Of a stretch of DNA of 55,920 nt, positions 17,185-25,890 are shown piece after piece. The notes beneath the pieces were generated by a model. It worked only from the letters and a program-made list of their open reading frames with translations. It was not told the DNA's origin and ran no database searches. The stretch's first letter is position 1, and every line of letters starts with the position of its first letter. Position numbers and translations under genes: made by a program. This stretch comes from Morganella morganii (GTDB taxonomy: Bacteria > Pseudomonadota > Gammaproteobacteria > Enterobacterales > Enterobacteriaceae), in NCBI RefSeq assembly GCF_003996855.1, contig NZ_NRQY01000001.1, positions 1,872,616-1,928,535 of the forward strand, in the 5' to 3' direction.

Positions 17185-18429
17185 CTAGGGAGAAGCAATA
17201 TCGAATACGCCGGTGTCCGTGGGTGAGATGAGAAATTCCAGCCCGGCGTTACTGGCGAGTTCCCAGGCTATCTGGTCGATGAATGATGCGAGTGTTTCCG
17301 GGGTGTCAAACTGAGGATCCTCGCGCAGAGGGAGAGCCGCCGCCAATGATGGTTGAGTTGCGGGGAGAACCGGTGATGCGTCGGCAGAATGGCGATGTTC
17401 TGCTGCCAGAACGCTATTATTACTCGCTTCATCTGGCCGGTTCTCAGTCATACTGAGATTGGCGTTTTCAGACTCGCCACCGGTCTCCTCATCATGCTTC
17501 TCCTGCAGATGATCACGACCAGATTGTTTATGTTTAAGCTCTACGCTGCGTTGTTCGCTGATTTCAGGCAACTCAGGAACCGGAGCTGTTCCGAAGAGCA
17601 AGTTGCGTTTTTGCGCTCGACCATCAGTCACCAGTGCGACAGTGTTATAGTCAATATTCAGCGTCTGGCTTATCAGACCGGTCAGTTCATCCTGGACATG
17701 TTCCAGCGAAAAACCCATAGCGGGTTCATTAAAGGACGTCAGGGCCATTGCAAAAATATCATCAAACAAAGGGAGTTGACGCCATTCTTCTGGCGGCAAC
17801 GCCTGGCAAAAATTGTCCCAGAATTTCTCAGTATTAAAGCGAAGGGTCAGTAACCTTTCAATATTTTTTCTTGATAATCCGCTATACAAGAGATCGGGAA
17901 TGTAAGGGAAAAGGAGTTGTGTAGTAGCCAACATAACGCTCAGTAGCGTCTGCGATACAAAATATCCGGCCTGAGAAAGCATTCTTACCGTTTCATGTTG
18001 TGAGCACTCTTTATTTATGTTTTGACAGAGGTCAATGGCATTCTGTACCGCCAGCGAACGCTCAATAAAGGTCAATGAACCACGAACTTCATTTTCAATA
18101 AGATGCCCTAGCAGGCAGTGTAGATTACCCTGCTCCAGAGAATCTGATGACCATGGCCGCAGCAGACAGGTAATATGCCAGTATCTTTTATCGTGAGTTT
18201 CCAGCCACAAGTCGTTGAGAATTGCCAGCCGGGTATTGCCGCCATTAGCGATAATATAATACGCCTCGCCGGGGCGCTGGGTAATTTGCGGAGGATGATC
18301 CAGTCCGCGATTCCTGATGGATCCTTTAATTTCATAATAATTCGGATTGCGGGTGATACGTGGATTCAGATCAAACGCTCTGAGCTGATCCAGAGAAACA
18401 GGCACAAGCGTACCCTGACTATTGTTCAT
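17185..18429 (-). CDS. TIGR03764 ParB-family ICE protein, ended early by TAG
   Basis: A 414-residue protein. The ParB/Srx-like nuclease fold is visible: PVSLDQLRAFDLNPRITRNPNYYEIKGSIRNRG, then YYIIANGGNTRLAILNDL. A middle helical domain and a long polar, probably disordered segment (residues 300-380) follow. PFGI-1-class ICEs carry this protein in place of a classical ParB; it may act in partition or replication. It ends in FDIASP followed by TAG, with 70 further in-frame codons beyond, so the C-terminal domain is probably missing. Confidence 0.85.
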   Translation of the reverse strand: MNNSQGTLVPVSLDQLRAFDLNPRITRNPNYYEIKGSIRNRGLDHPPQITQRPGEAYYIIANGGNTRLAILNDLWLETHDKRYWHITCLLRPWSSDSLEQGNLHCLLGHLIENEVRGSLTFIERSLAVQNAIDLCQNINKECSQHETVRMLSQAGYFVSQTLLSVMLATTQLLFPYIPDLLYSGLSRKNIERLLTLRFNTEKFWDNFCQALPPEEWRQLPLFDDIFAMALTSFNEPAMGFSLEHVQDELTGLISQTLNIDYNTVALVTDGRAQKRNLLFGTAPVPELPEISEQRSVELKHKQSGRDHLQEKHDEETGGESENANLSMTENRPDEASNNSVLAAEHRHSADASPVLPATQPSLAAALPLREDPQFDTPETLASFIDQIAWELASNAGLEFLISPTDTGVFDIASP

Positions 18430-18472
18430 AATAATCTCGTTATGAATAAAAAATATTAAATAAAGAAATAAA

Positions 18473-18658
18473 TTAACGGTTATTTAATTTCTCATTGATC
18501 CAGTTTTCAATTTCTGATTCGAGCCAGGCCACGCTGGAAGGGCCAATTTTTATAGATTTGGGAAAGTCACTGGTCTTCATATAGGCGTAAATCTGTGAAC
18601 GTTTCAGCCCAGTTTTATCTTCAACCTGTTTTAATCGTAATAACCGGTGAGCGGCCAT
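18473..18658 (-). CDS. alpA: AlpA-family excisionase-like regulator
   Basis: A 61-residue MerR-type winged helix protein: MAAHRLLRLKQVEDKTGLKRSQIYAYMKTSDFPKSIKIG, ending WLESEIENWINEKLNNR. AlpA proteins activate or direct excision of islands and P4-like elements. SD AGGAG precedes the start. It lies upstream of the ParB-like gene, where a regulator of ICE mobilisation is expected. Confidence 0.88.
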   Translation of the reverse strand: MAAHRLLRLKQVEDKTGLKRSQIYAYMKTSDFPKSIKIGPSSVAWLESEIENWINEKLNNR

Positions 18659-18743
18659 TGTGGTTCTCCTGGAAGTGATGACAGAAAACCTGTCAGAAGG
18701 CAGTACGACACCACAGAAAAATAGATGATCAAAGCAGCAGACC

Positions 18744-18775
18744 CCTTATTAAGGGTTTCTGAACCCTTAATAAGG
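18744..18775. repeat. Perfect 14-bp inverted repeat with two internal palindromes
   Basis: CCTTATTAAGGGTT-TCTG-AACCCTTAATAAGG. Each arm itself contains a near-palindrome, CCTTATTAAGG or CCTTAATAAGG. A T-run follows only on the plus strand, so it could be a plus-strand terminator, but no plus-strand gene reads into it; tandem operators for a regulator such as AlpA are an alternative. Confidence 0.55.
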
Positions 18776-18784
18776 TTTTTTCTA

Positions 18785-19708
18785 TTACACCGGAGTGGAT
18801 GATTCTCCTAGAGAACCCCGTTCCAGAGCGGTTTTTAGCGTTTCGGCACTGAACCGGTCGGTGATACCATCAATTGCAGCCCACTGTTCAAAAACAGACA
18901 GCAGTTTATAAGGCTGTTCAATCAGTGAGCCGATGGTATCGTTGTGTTTGCACGCCAGCCACAGCAGGCGGGAAACGGGTGTAGACAGGCGTGTTGATGT
19001 TTTTGACGAAGCGGTCTGTTGCAGATGAAATGTATGAATAAACTGTTCCAGAACACTACGCTTAATCACAAAACAGGCATCATCAGGAAAATGATAAACA
19101 GGGAAATAAAAAAGCCCCTCCTTGTTTGAGTTTGTTTCTTTGATTTGTTCATTAAACAACATGGCAAGGTTTATCGGGATACTATCTAATTGTTGCGAAA
19201 TACGGTGTTTAAATGTATTTAATTCAAATGTCTGATAGATATATTCGGTATCAGTGACAAGAATACCATGATGTGTATTATGTTGTCCCGTTACTGGCGG
19301 GGGGATATTTAATGATTTGGATAATAATTTTTGCAATTCTACATGCTCACTCCCTAACAGAGTGGCATCAAGAATATAGTGAGGTGGAGTAATGTAATTA
19401 CCTTCTGTTTTAGTTATCCTGTTATCATTATTTAAAATACACCCACTGCTTAAATAGCATATTTTACTCACAAGGTTGTTTTTTATCTTTTCAAGCATAA
19501 TATTATCATCCTTGATTTTTACCTTTCGAAGTTTAATCGGGGACTGAAAATAAACGGAGAGTGTGAGTCGACCATAAAGCGCATGTCGATACACATCACC
19601 GCTCTTTATTTTAAAGCTTATATTACGATTAATAATATCGACAGCTTCATCAATCGTAACCCATACGGGCATTGAGGCATTTTTAATATCACAAGGAATG
19701 GAGTGCAT
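18785..19708 (-). CDS. Hypothetical accessory protein at the ICE edge
   Basis: A 307-residue protein starting MHSIPCDIKNASMPVWVTID, with SD AAGGA. The N-terminal stretch (VTIDEAVDIINRNISFKIKSGDVYRHALYGRLTLSVYF) looks like a helix-turn-helix used by small phage regulators, and the C-terminus (RLLWLACKHNDTIG...FSAETLKTALERG) is helical. AT content is higher than in its neighbours. No signal or membrane segment. Proteins of this style occur beside alpA in islands, but no function can be stated. Confidence 0.6.
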   Translation of the reverse strand: MHSIPCDIKNASMPVWVTIDEAVDIINRNISFKIKSGDVYRHALYGRLTLSVYFQSPIKLRKVKIKDDNIMLEKIKNNLVSKICYLSSGCILNNDNRITKTEGNYITPPHYILDATLLGSEHVELQKLLSKSLNIPPPVTGQHNTHHGILVTDTEYIYQTFELNTFKHRISQQLDSIPINLAMLFNEQIKETNSNKEGLFYFPVYHFPDDACFVIKRSVLEQFIHTFHLQQTASSKTSTRLSTPVSRLLWLACKHNDTIGSLIEQPYKLLSVFEQWAAIDGITDRFSAETLKTALERGSLGESSTPV

Positions 19709-20155
19709 ATTATATCCTTATTTATAAAAATAAAGTTATCGGTCACATTGTGTTACTTGCTTCTGTAACCCAATCGCTGACTAAAATCTACAGCGGTAGC
19801 GGCATTCGAAGAATGCTATCTTAGTCAAGTACATGGTCATGCCGCCGTCAAGGCATTTGACGCTATATGCTTTATTAATACATAAATTAATTTCTATTTA
19901 TTTAGGATATGATTTATGAACTAAATATTTCAATCATAAATCATGCGGATAAAAATTTATTAAAAATGTATTTATTACTTATTTGAATGAGTTTTATTGC
20001 CTTATATGATTTATTTAAACAAGTTTATTTTGTGAGTTAATTCAAGTTTTCCTGCGTTTTTTAAGTAATATTATAATTTCATGTATTTATGTTTTTTTAA
20101 TTCGAATAATTAATAAGTAAGATTTGAATAATTAGCAAAGTCTCACTCAGGAGGA
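19709..20155. promoter_or_regulatory. AT-rich gap between the ICE edge and the tssB stump
   Basis: About 450 bases without a gene. It contains GCATTC-GAA-GAATGC near 19802 and the pair GATTTATG / CATAAATC at about 19910-19941. It probably includes the promoter of the minus-strand gene and the native leader of tssB. No att core is recognisable. Confidence 0.35.
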
Positions 20156-20410
20156 GTGAAAATAAATAATAGTTTTCAGAATGAAGTCCCGTCTGCACGC
20201 GTTAATATGAAACTGGACCTACATACCGGCAGCGTACAGAGAAAAGTTGAGTTACCGCTGAAATTGTTAGCCATGGGAGATTACAGTAACGGACAGGATG
20301 AGAGTCCAGTGTCAGAATGGGAAAAGGTTAATATTAACAAGAATAATTTCAATAATGTGATGGCCGATTTTGCCCCAAAAGTTAGTATGTCGGTGGAAAG
20401 TACGCTGGCA
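20156..20410 (+). pseudogene. tssB: TssB (T6SS sheath small subunit), N-terminal fragment
   Basis: About 85 codons from a GTG with AGGAGG just upstream encode the TssB/VipA N-terminus: NNSFQNEVPSARVNMKLDL, VELPLKLLAMGDYSNG, VNINKNNFNNVMADFAPKV and SVESTLAD. The family is about 165 residues long, and homology stops at STLAD. The frame continues to 20605 but only by reading antisense through the Ner-like gene. The breakpoint lies on CGCTGGCA...TGCCAGCG (20403-20426). A type VI secretion locus was therefore truncated here. Confidence 0.8.
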
Positions 20411-20443
20411 GATACATTTGCCAGCGCAACGGGAAAGTTTTCA

Positions 20444-20704
20444 TTATTGCCGGGGTTTGCGTATGAGCTTTTTCCGGTCGATCAATTGCCCGGATTTATC
20501 AAAATAACGGCTGGGCCAGATTTTAGACGGGTGAATATCAAGCGCTTCGCCAATCAGCCATTCCCCTTTCGGCCACGGACGGATCAGCGTATTGGCGAGC
20601 GTTGATGATGAAAACCCCGATTGGCGAGAAACAGCGGTGAGCGTAGTACCGCGCTTTTTCAGCGCGGCGATAATATCGGCGGGATGCCAGTCTGATTGCA
20701 TCAT
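20444..20704 (-). CDS. Ner/Nlp-like helix-turn-helix regulator
   Basis: An 86-residue protein, MMQSDWHPADIIAALKKRGTTL followed by AVSRQSGFSSSTLANTLIRPWPKGEWLIGEAL and HPSKIWPSRYF. This is the Ner/Nlp (sugar fermentation stimulation B) family from Mu-like phages, a DNA-binding repressor. Its start overlaps the upstream gene. No other Mu-like genes are near, so it is either a remnant or a solitary regulator of its neighbour. Confidence 0.8.
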   Translation of the reverse strand: MMQSDWHPADIIAALKKRGTTLTAVSRQSGFSSSTLANTLIRPWPKGEWLIGEALDIHPSKIWPSRYFDKSGQLIDRKKLIRKPRQ

Positions 20705-21162
20705 GCATCACCTCCATCAATAAACTCCACACCGCTGGCGGTGCGTATCCAGCGCGGGGCGCGGATTTCATCGCTGAAATAGATAACCAGCTCATACAAC
20801 AGATTATTAAGATCGATTTCCATTTCCGGCAAAAATACGCGGCTGGTCAGCAACTGCGCCAGCGTGTGACAGTAGTCGCAAAGCGGCTCGGATTCAGGAT
20901 CGAAACGGGGTGTGCGATTGGGTGGCGTACTGACGGTGAGACTTTGCTGCAAACGAGGCGGAATGGGATCGTTAAGGGTGGGTTGCAGCAGCGCGAGGCA
21001 GGCTGTAAGTCGGGCATACAGCGCGATACGTAGCGGCAGTTCGGGGCTTTCCGCCAGCGCATCGATTATATTCTGGCAGTGTTCAGCCAGAGCAATAAAG
21101 TCTGTCGCCGCGTTAAACGGGATGGAAAGTAAGATGTCAGTCTGGGTTGGGGTCGTAGCCAT
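20701..21162 (-). CDS. Hypothetical protein, partner of the Ner-like gene
   Basis: A 153-residue protein starting MATTPTQTDILLSIPFNAATD with GGAGG nine bases upstream. Mainly helical, no signal or membrane segment; it contains LCDYCHTLAQLL but no metal-site pattern. It overlaps the Ner-like start (ATGATG), so the two form an operon. Family not recognised. Confidence 0.5.
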   Translation of the reverse strand: MATTPTQTDILLSIPFNAATDFIALAEHCQNIIDALAESPELPLRIALYARLTACLALLQPTLNDPIPPRLQQSLTVSTPPNRTPRFDPESEPLCDYCHTLAQLLTSRVFLPEMEIDLNNLLYELVIYFSDEIRAPRWIRTASGVEFIDGGDA

Positions 21163-21185
21163 AAGGGCAGCCTCCACTAAGTGGT

Positions 21186-21662
21186 ATTTAATTTCTCAAA
21201 AGTGGCACACTGCAAGCTGTATACGAGCAAAACGCCGATCACCGCAGCTGACGCGTACTCAATGACCGCGTGTTGCCGTTCTATGAGGCGCAGGGCTTGC
21301 CAATGTTGCGAATACTGACCGACAGGGGAACCGAGTTCTGTGGTCGCGTAGAGCAGCATGATTATCAGCTTTACCTTGCGATCAACGATATCGACCACAC
21401 GAAAACAAAGGCGATGTCACCGCAAACGAACGGTATCTGCGAGCGCTTCCATAAAACTATTTTACAGGAATTTTATCAGGTTACGTTCCGTAAGAAGCTA
21501 TATGGAGATATTGACAGTCTGCAAGCCGATCTGGACAACTGGCTGTGGTATTACAATAATGAACGAACCCATCAGGGTAAAATGTGCTGTGGACGTACAC
21601 CGATGGACACTTTACGAGATGGCAAACGGATCTGGGCAGAAAAGAATCTGAACCAGATTTAA
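21186..21662 (+). mobile_element. IS481-like transposase, 5'-truncated and frameshifted
   Basis: The DDE integrase core remains: LRILTDRGTEFCGR, KAMSPQTNGICERFHKTILQEFY and WLWYYNNERTHQGKMC, typical of IS481. Upstream, SKVAHCKLYTSKTPITAADA is in another frame, so there is a frameshift near 21250. The helix-turn-helix half and the left inverted repeat are missing. Inactive remnant. Confidence 0.75.
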
Positions 21663-21721
21663 TCTGACAGACACCTGTATAAATAACCGGTAACTGTCAG
21701 ATCAGGTCTGAGCTACTACAT

Positions 21722-22815
21722 TTTATACGCAGTTAACTTGAAGGTGCATTTTCCAGCGTCTGGAAGTTATCATTAATACGACGCGTCAACGTACCTGCGA
21801 TTTCAGGCAATGTATGGTCAAAAAATTCATTTATCGCTGCCCTGAAGGCTTTTGCAGTGGCGAAGTAACGGTTATTTCGTACCTCTTCGTTCATCACCTT
21901 CCACAGCCGTTCTATCGGGTTCAGATTCGGGCTGTAAGGCGGCAAGTAATGAAGTTCGATATTCATCACATACGCCCACTCTTTCACCAGCTCCGCCCGG
22001 TGATAACCTGCGCCGTCGAGGATAATATGCACCTTCTGACTCACCGGGTAAGTCTCACGGATAGCAATGAAGAACCGGCCGATATTCAGGCTGTTAATAC
22101 GGTCGTATTCCCGGATCACCGTACTGCTGATGTCGTTCAGATTCAGTGCTCCCATGATGTTCAGTCTGGTTCGGCTACCCGTTGTTTCCAGGAAGGTTTT
22201 CTGACCTTTTGGCATCCATCCATACGCCAGTTTTGTTCCCTGCGTTGGGTGGACACCATCAATGAACACGATGGGCTCATCGCCAGCTTCACTTTTCAAC
22301 TGGTTGTAAGTTTCCACGAACGCCTGCTGCGCTTCAGCACTGTATTTATGCGGCACACCGGTCGGCTTTTTGTAGCTGAAGTCGTTACGATGCAGCCACT
22401 TGTTCATGCCGGGAACGGTGTAGCGGATACCCCACCACTCATTAACCCGGTCAATGATAGCCTGCGTAGTGGGAAGAAGGTTATCCGTCAGATAGGTGAT
22501 AAGTTCTGCTGTCTGCGCTTTACTGAGATGACTGTCAGAGCCGCCATTTTCGGGCTTGAGTTTTTCGTCATTAAGCCAGTCATTCAGATGACGGCGAACC
22601 GTCGTTTCATGGATGCGTTGAGACTGCGCGATCATGGGCGGTGACCATCCTTCAGAAGAAAGTAACACACAGCGTATTCTGTCGCGGACATGGGGGTCAC
22701 GACTTTGGCGCTGTAGCTCTTCAAGAGCAATCTTTTGTTTTGCGGTCAGGTTTATTTTCATGGCTCTGAGCATGATCTCCATCGGCTGGAAAATCAAGCA
22801 TCTTCAATGAGCACG
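21722..22815 (-). mobile_element. IS630-family element, copy 1
   Basis: An element of about 1.1 kb with an intact transposase on the minus strand. Ends are approximate: ACGCAGTTAACTTGAAGGTG on the left and a related CAATGAAG/CTTCAATG segment on the right, both also present at the ends of copy 2. IS630 elements insert at TA. Confidence 0.75.
21733..22797 (-). CDS. IS630-family transposase (intact)
   Basis: A 354-residue protein: N-terminal paired helix-turn-helix region (KIALEELQRQSRDPHVRDRIRCVLL; IHETTVRRHLNDWL) and a C-terminal DDE domain with VFIDGVHPTQG, HIILDGAGYHRA and YSPNLNPIERLWKVMN, i.e. D, D and E. The true start may be the ATG at 22773 or 22761 (MLRAMKI or MKINLT) rather than 22797. 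Length and motifs fit an active enzyme. Confidence 0.88.
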   Translation of the reverse strand: MIFQPMEIMLRAMKINLTAKQKIALEELQRQSRDPHVRDRIRCVLLSSEGWSPPMIAQSQRIHETTVRRHLNDWLNDEKLKPENGGSDSHLSKAQTAELITYLTDNLLPTTQAIIDRVNEWWGIRYTVPGMNKWLHRNDFSYKKPTGVPHKYSAEAQQAFVETYNQLKSEAGDEPIVFIDGVHPTQGTKLAYGWMPKGQKTFLETTGSRTRLNIMGALNLNDISSTVIREYDRINSLNIGRFFIAIRETYPVSQKVHIILDGAGYHRAELVKEWAYVMNIELHYLPPYSPNLNPIERLWKVMNEEVRNNRYFATAKAFRAAINEFFDHTLPEIAGTLTRRINDNFQTLENAPSS

Positions 22816-22855
22816 GGTATATACTACCTATTTCTGTCTACATATAAACTGTATT

Positions 22856-23944
22856 TTAGTTTATCTCTAAAGATAGTTGATGTGTGTTATGATGTCCTTG
22901 CTGGCTTGTTTGTTTAGATAGTTCCTTTTTGACTACTTCAGCTACAACCTGAGCTAACTTGCAAGGGACGGCATTACCGATTTGACTAAATACTTTTGAT
23001 TGAGGACCAATGAAAATATAATCATCAGGGAATGTTTGTAGTATGATGGCTTCATCAATCGTCAATCTTCTTAATCTTTTTGGTGCATCCCCATATTCCG
23101 CTTTTTTTGTCCCTTCCATTAAAGCCTTATGATGTTCTTCAACCCAGCTTGGCAAATCGTCATATAAATGCCCTTCATCAATTATGGGGGTTCTGTTTCC
23201 ACCCATACTTGCAGGTAATGTGCTTGACCATGCATCAGGATTTAGAGGTCTTCCCTGACCATTAAAAAGCATACCGGCATACGGAGACTTTCTTAGCACT
23301 GGCTTTTCAGCAAGGGTGATTTTAGCCTTGGTTATTTTTGAGTTTTTTTCACTACCTACTGGACCAAGATGCATAATAGCTTCACGTAAAGATATTGCTT
23401 TCTCTTTTTTGTATTCAAAGTCTGAGTAAGTTATTTGTTTATTTTTACCAAATAATCCTATGATAAAAACACGTTCTCTGGATTGGGGAACACCAAAGTC
23501 TTTTGCATTGAGAATTACCATTGAAAGTGTATACCCCAATACTGACACTCTTCTAAATATTTCTTCTCTGATACCTTTAAACTTTTCTAATGCTCCTAAA
23601 GCTTTGACATTTTCCATTATAAAAGCTTTGGGCATTACTCGCTCAATAACGTCGCAATATGAGAATACCAGTTTTGACCGGGGATCATTTGGATCCATTC
23701 TACCAGCAACGGAAAACCCTTGACACGGTGGCCCTCCGATTACCAAATCGACACCTTTGTGGGTGCCTATTGCATCAAGGTTTTGTTCTATATCCCCTTC
23801 ATACAAAATCGTTTCTTTGTGATTTTCTCTATAGGTTTTGCATGCATATGGATCTAGTTCATTGGCTGCTACAATTTCAAAGCCTGCATTTTGGACACCC
23901 ACATCCATACCACCCGCACCACAAAAGAGAGATACTGCTTTCAT
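22856..23944 (-). CDS. Type II DNA (cytosine-5) methyltransferase
   Basis: A 362-residue m5C methylase. Motif I MKAVSLFCGAGGMDVGVQNAG, motif IV LVIGGPPCQGFSVAGR with the catalytic Cys, motif VI AFIMENVKAL, motif VIII QSRERVFIIG and the C-terminal motif IX/X region (IGNAVPCKLAQVVAE). The target-recognition region is short. It protects host DNA from the neighbouring endonuclease. The gene diverges from the controller and endonuclease genes across 62 bases and has lower GC than the ICE, indicating separate acquisition. Confidence 0.93.
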   Translation of the reverse strand: MKAVSLFCGAGGMDVGVQNAGFEIVAANELDPYACKTYRENHKETILYEGDIEQNLDAIGTHKGVDLVIGGPPCQGFSVAGRMDPNDPRSKLVFSYCDVIERVMPKAFIMENVKALGALEKFKGIREEIFRRVSVLGYTLSMVILNAKDFGVPQSRERVFIIGLFGKNKQITYSDFEYKKEKAISLREAIMHLGPVGSEKNSKITKAKITLAEKPVLRKSPYAGMLFNGQGRPLNPDAWSSTLPASMGGNRTPIIDEGHLYDDLPSWVEEHHKALMEGTKKAEYGDAPKRLRRLTIDEAIILQTFPDDYIFIGPQSKVFSQIGNAVPCKLAQVVAEVVKKELSKQTSQQGHHNTHQLSLEIN

Positions 23945-24006
23945 AAAACCTCTTCAAAATATGTAAATTTCGAATATTTAAGATTTTATAGCATAATTTA
24001 TTGATT
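23945..24006. promoter_or_regulatory. Compact divergent promoter of the restriction-modification system
   Basis: Only 62 bases separate the methylase ATG from the controller ATG. CATAAT at 23992-23997 ends nine bases before the controller start with no SD in between, so its transcript may be leaderless. The methylase has GAGG upstream. Confidence 0.5.
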
Positions 24007-24270
24007 ATGAATACTAAAAAATCCATTCACAGCCCGGTCTATAGCGATTTGATTGACCGACTTGCAGAAGAGCGAAAGCGCCTTGGCCTATCTCAATTGG
24101 AGGTAGCGACTGCGCTTGGTCTTACTCAAGCTGATATATCCAAATTAGAGCATAAAGAGCGGCGCTTAGACGTTTTAGAATTAAAGAAAATGTTAGAGGT
24201 TTATAGAGTGGCTGAAAATAAAAAACTCCGTGAAATAATAATCAATTTTTTCATTATGGATAAAAAATGA
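24007..24270 (+). CDS. XRE-family controller protein of the restriction-modification system
   Basis: An 87-residue helix-turn-helix protein: LIDRLAEERKRLGLSQLEVATALGLTQADISKLEHKERRLDVLELKKML, the form of type II C proteins. These dimers activate their own promoter and delay endonuclease expression until the methylase has acted. It overlaps the endonuclease start by four bases (ATGA). The ATG at 24007 is preferred to an upstream TTG. C-protein role is inferred from fold and position. Confidence 0.8.
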   Translation: MNTKKSIHSPVYSDLIDRLAEERKRLGLSQLEVATALGLTQADISKLEHKERRLDVLELKKMLEVYRVAENKKLREIIINFFIMDKK

Positions 24271-25352
24271 ATGTTCAAACAAGAAACAACAAAGCGAAAC
24301 AATTTATCCTAGATCAACTAACAACTGTAGCTCAACTAAACGAAAGTGATTTTGAAGATTTACCCGATTTTAATAAGTTGAAGTCTATCACTCAAGATTT
24401 AATTTATGTTAAGGCTATGGGGTTTAGAGGAATTGTTGCTACTGCTTTAACAGGTAAGTTTCTTGATGATAAATATGATTATTTGAATAATTTTTATAAA
24501 TGTAATCCGCGATCTATATTCGAAAATGGTATATTTTACGCTTTTCAGGAAATGAAAATACCTTGTGGAAAATCAGATCCATTGAATGTGGCAAAAAATA
24601 ATAATGTTTTAGACGAAAATTGGGCTAAGGGGAGAAGGCCTCAAAAAACAGCTATGGCGGCAGTTGCTTTATTAAGAATCATTAGCCGTGAAGATGATGA
24701 TGCCATCCGACAAAAAGTTGTCAATTATTTCTTCTTCCGTTTGTTATCTTATTCACAAGATTGTGGATCAGTAGTCATTCACACTCTGAATGAAACTTTT
24801 CTTTCAAATCAGATTGTTGCTTCAAAACTGGTTGGCTTTACCCTTAATTACCCTGAGTCTGGCACAATACCGCAGTTTGTTATTTCGAAAATATTATCTT
24901 CTTTATATGAACAATCATCTATAAAAGTCATTGGTGGGGACGAAAGTGTTTTTGGAACCAACACTACTTCTAAAAAGCCTGCAGATATATGGCTTGAAGA
25001 TGAAAGTGGGATATTAAATCTCTACGAGATAACTGTTAAGAAAGTCGATTATAAAAGGTTGGATGATAGCATTCAGTCGCTTGCTGATACTGACTCTCTG
25101 GAGAAACCAATTGTATTCATATGTCGAATGCCTGATGACATAAATACCTTGGATGGATATCAAGATGGTGTGCTAACTTATAAAAACAAGTCATTTAATT
25201 TTGTGGATATATCAGAATTCATAAAAAGCACCATTGCATTATTATCGGTAAGTCAAATTGAAATCCTTCTTTCTGATATAGAATCATTTGTTGGATCATA
25301 TTTAAGGCCTATAAAAACTAAAAGTGGGTGGAATCAAATATTCGCCATTTAA
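24267..25352 (+). CDS. Type II restriction endonuclease (PD-(D/E)XK; possibly SacI-like)
   Basis: A 361-residue protein directly coupled to the controller gene. KKPADIWLEDESG followed by LYEITVKKVDY gives a D-x(n)-E-x-x-K arrangement consistent with a PD-(D/E)XK nuclease site at about residues 238-262. The rest resembles the SacI family in size and in its N-terminal helical part, but I am not certain. The neighbouring m5C methylase supports a role as the cutting partner. The recognition site cannot be read from the sequence. Confidence 0.75.
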   Translation: MNVQTRNNKAKQFILDQLTTVAQLNESDFEDLPDFNKLKSITQDLIYVKAMGFRGIVATALTGKFLDDKYDYLNNFYKCNPRSIFENGIFYAFQEMKIPCGKSDPLNVAKNNNVLDENWAKGRRPQKTAMAAVALLRIISREDDDAIRQKVVNYFFFRLLSYSQDCGSVVIHTLNETFLSNQIVASKLVGFTLNYPESGTIPQFVISKILSSLYEQSSIKVIGGDESVFGTNTTSKKPADIWLEDESGILNLYEITVKKVDYKRLDDSIQSLADTDSLEKPIVFICRMPDDINTLDGYQDGVLTYKNKSFNFVDISEFIKSTIALLSVSQIEILLSDIESFVGSYLRPIKTKSGWNQIFAI

Positions 25353-25410
25353 TATCAATTTTAAGTAAAGAGTAGGGTGCCTGCTCTTTACTTAATTTAG
25401 CTCATTATTC

Positions 25411-25560
25411 TTAAGCAGCAATAGCTTTATGTTTTTGAGCTTGAACGTAATCTCCCCACCACTGCATCAGCTCCATTCTTTCAGCAAGATACTCGGAGCG
25501 ATTGTAGGCGGCTATGATTTCGTTGTTCTTGGTGTGAGCTAAGGCTGATTCAAGTTCGGT
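25411..25560 (-). pseudogene. Tyrosine integrase (P4 type), C-terminal fragment
   Basis: The last 50 codons of a P4-type integrase: ESALAHTKNNEIIAAYNRSE, then YLAERMELMQWWGDYVQAQ. The catalytic Tyr and the R-H-R residues are gone. It abuts an IS3 fragment at about 25560, marking the edge of a lost island. Confidence 0.75.
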
Positions 25561-25890
25561 TATACCGCTCAATATAAGCATTTTGCTGTGGTTTACCCAG
25601 CTGAATAAAGTTAAGTTTGATATGCTTTTTTTCAGCCTATGATATCAATAGGTTACCAGAATATTCTGGCCCATTATCACACCGGATCGCTGCCGGTTTA
25701 CCTTTCCATTCAATCAGTTGTTCCAAGGTTCTGATACCCGACTGGCCGGAAGTGAAAAATCGACCTCAATCGCCAGCGCTTCACGGTTAAAATCATCAAT
25801 CACATTCAGTAGCCGAACTGAACGACCATCTGACAGTTGGTCATGCATAAAGTCCATTGACCAGCTCCGATATCAGTCATGACGTTGTAC
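25560..25890 (-). mobile_element. IS3-family orfB fragment, degenerate
   Basis: On the minus strand [54 protein letters not shown] and GKPQQNAYIERYNRT are recognisable as the IS3 DDE domain, in shifting frames with stops between them. Both ends are missing. Confidence 0.75.

Noticed and set aside
17185..17187. Amber codon read as pyrrolysine or another recoding signal
   Set aside because: No pyl genes or recoding structure are visible and enterobacteria do not use it; a nonsense mutation is simpler.
20411..20605. Extension of the tssB frame to 20605 as coding
   Set aside because: The sequence after about 20410 is antisense to the Ner-like gene and has no TssB similarity; homology stops at STLAD.
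22856..25352. Phage-defence island beyond a simple restriction-modification system
   Set aside because: Neighbours are IS elements and fragments; no BREX, DISARM, CBASS, retron or similar genes were recognised.
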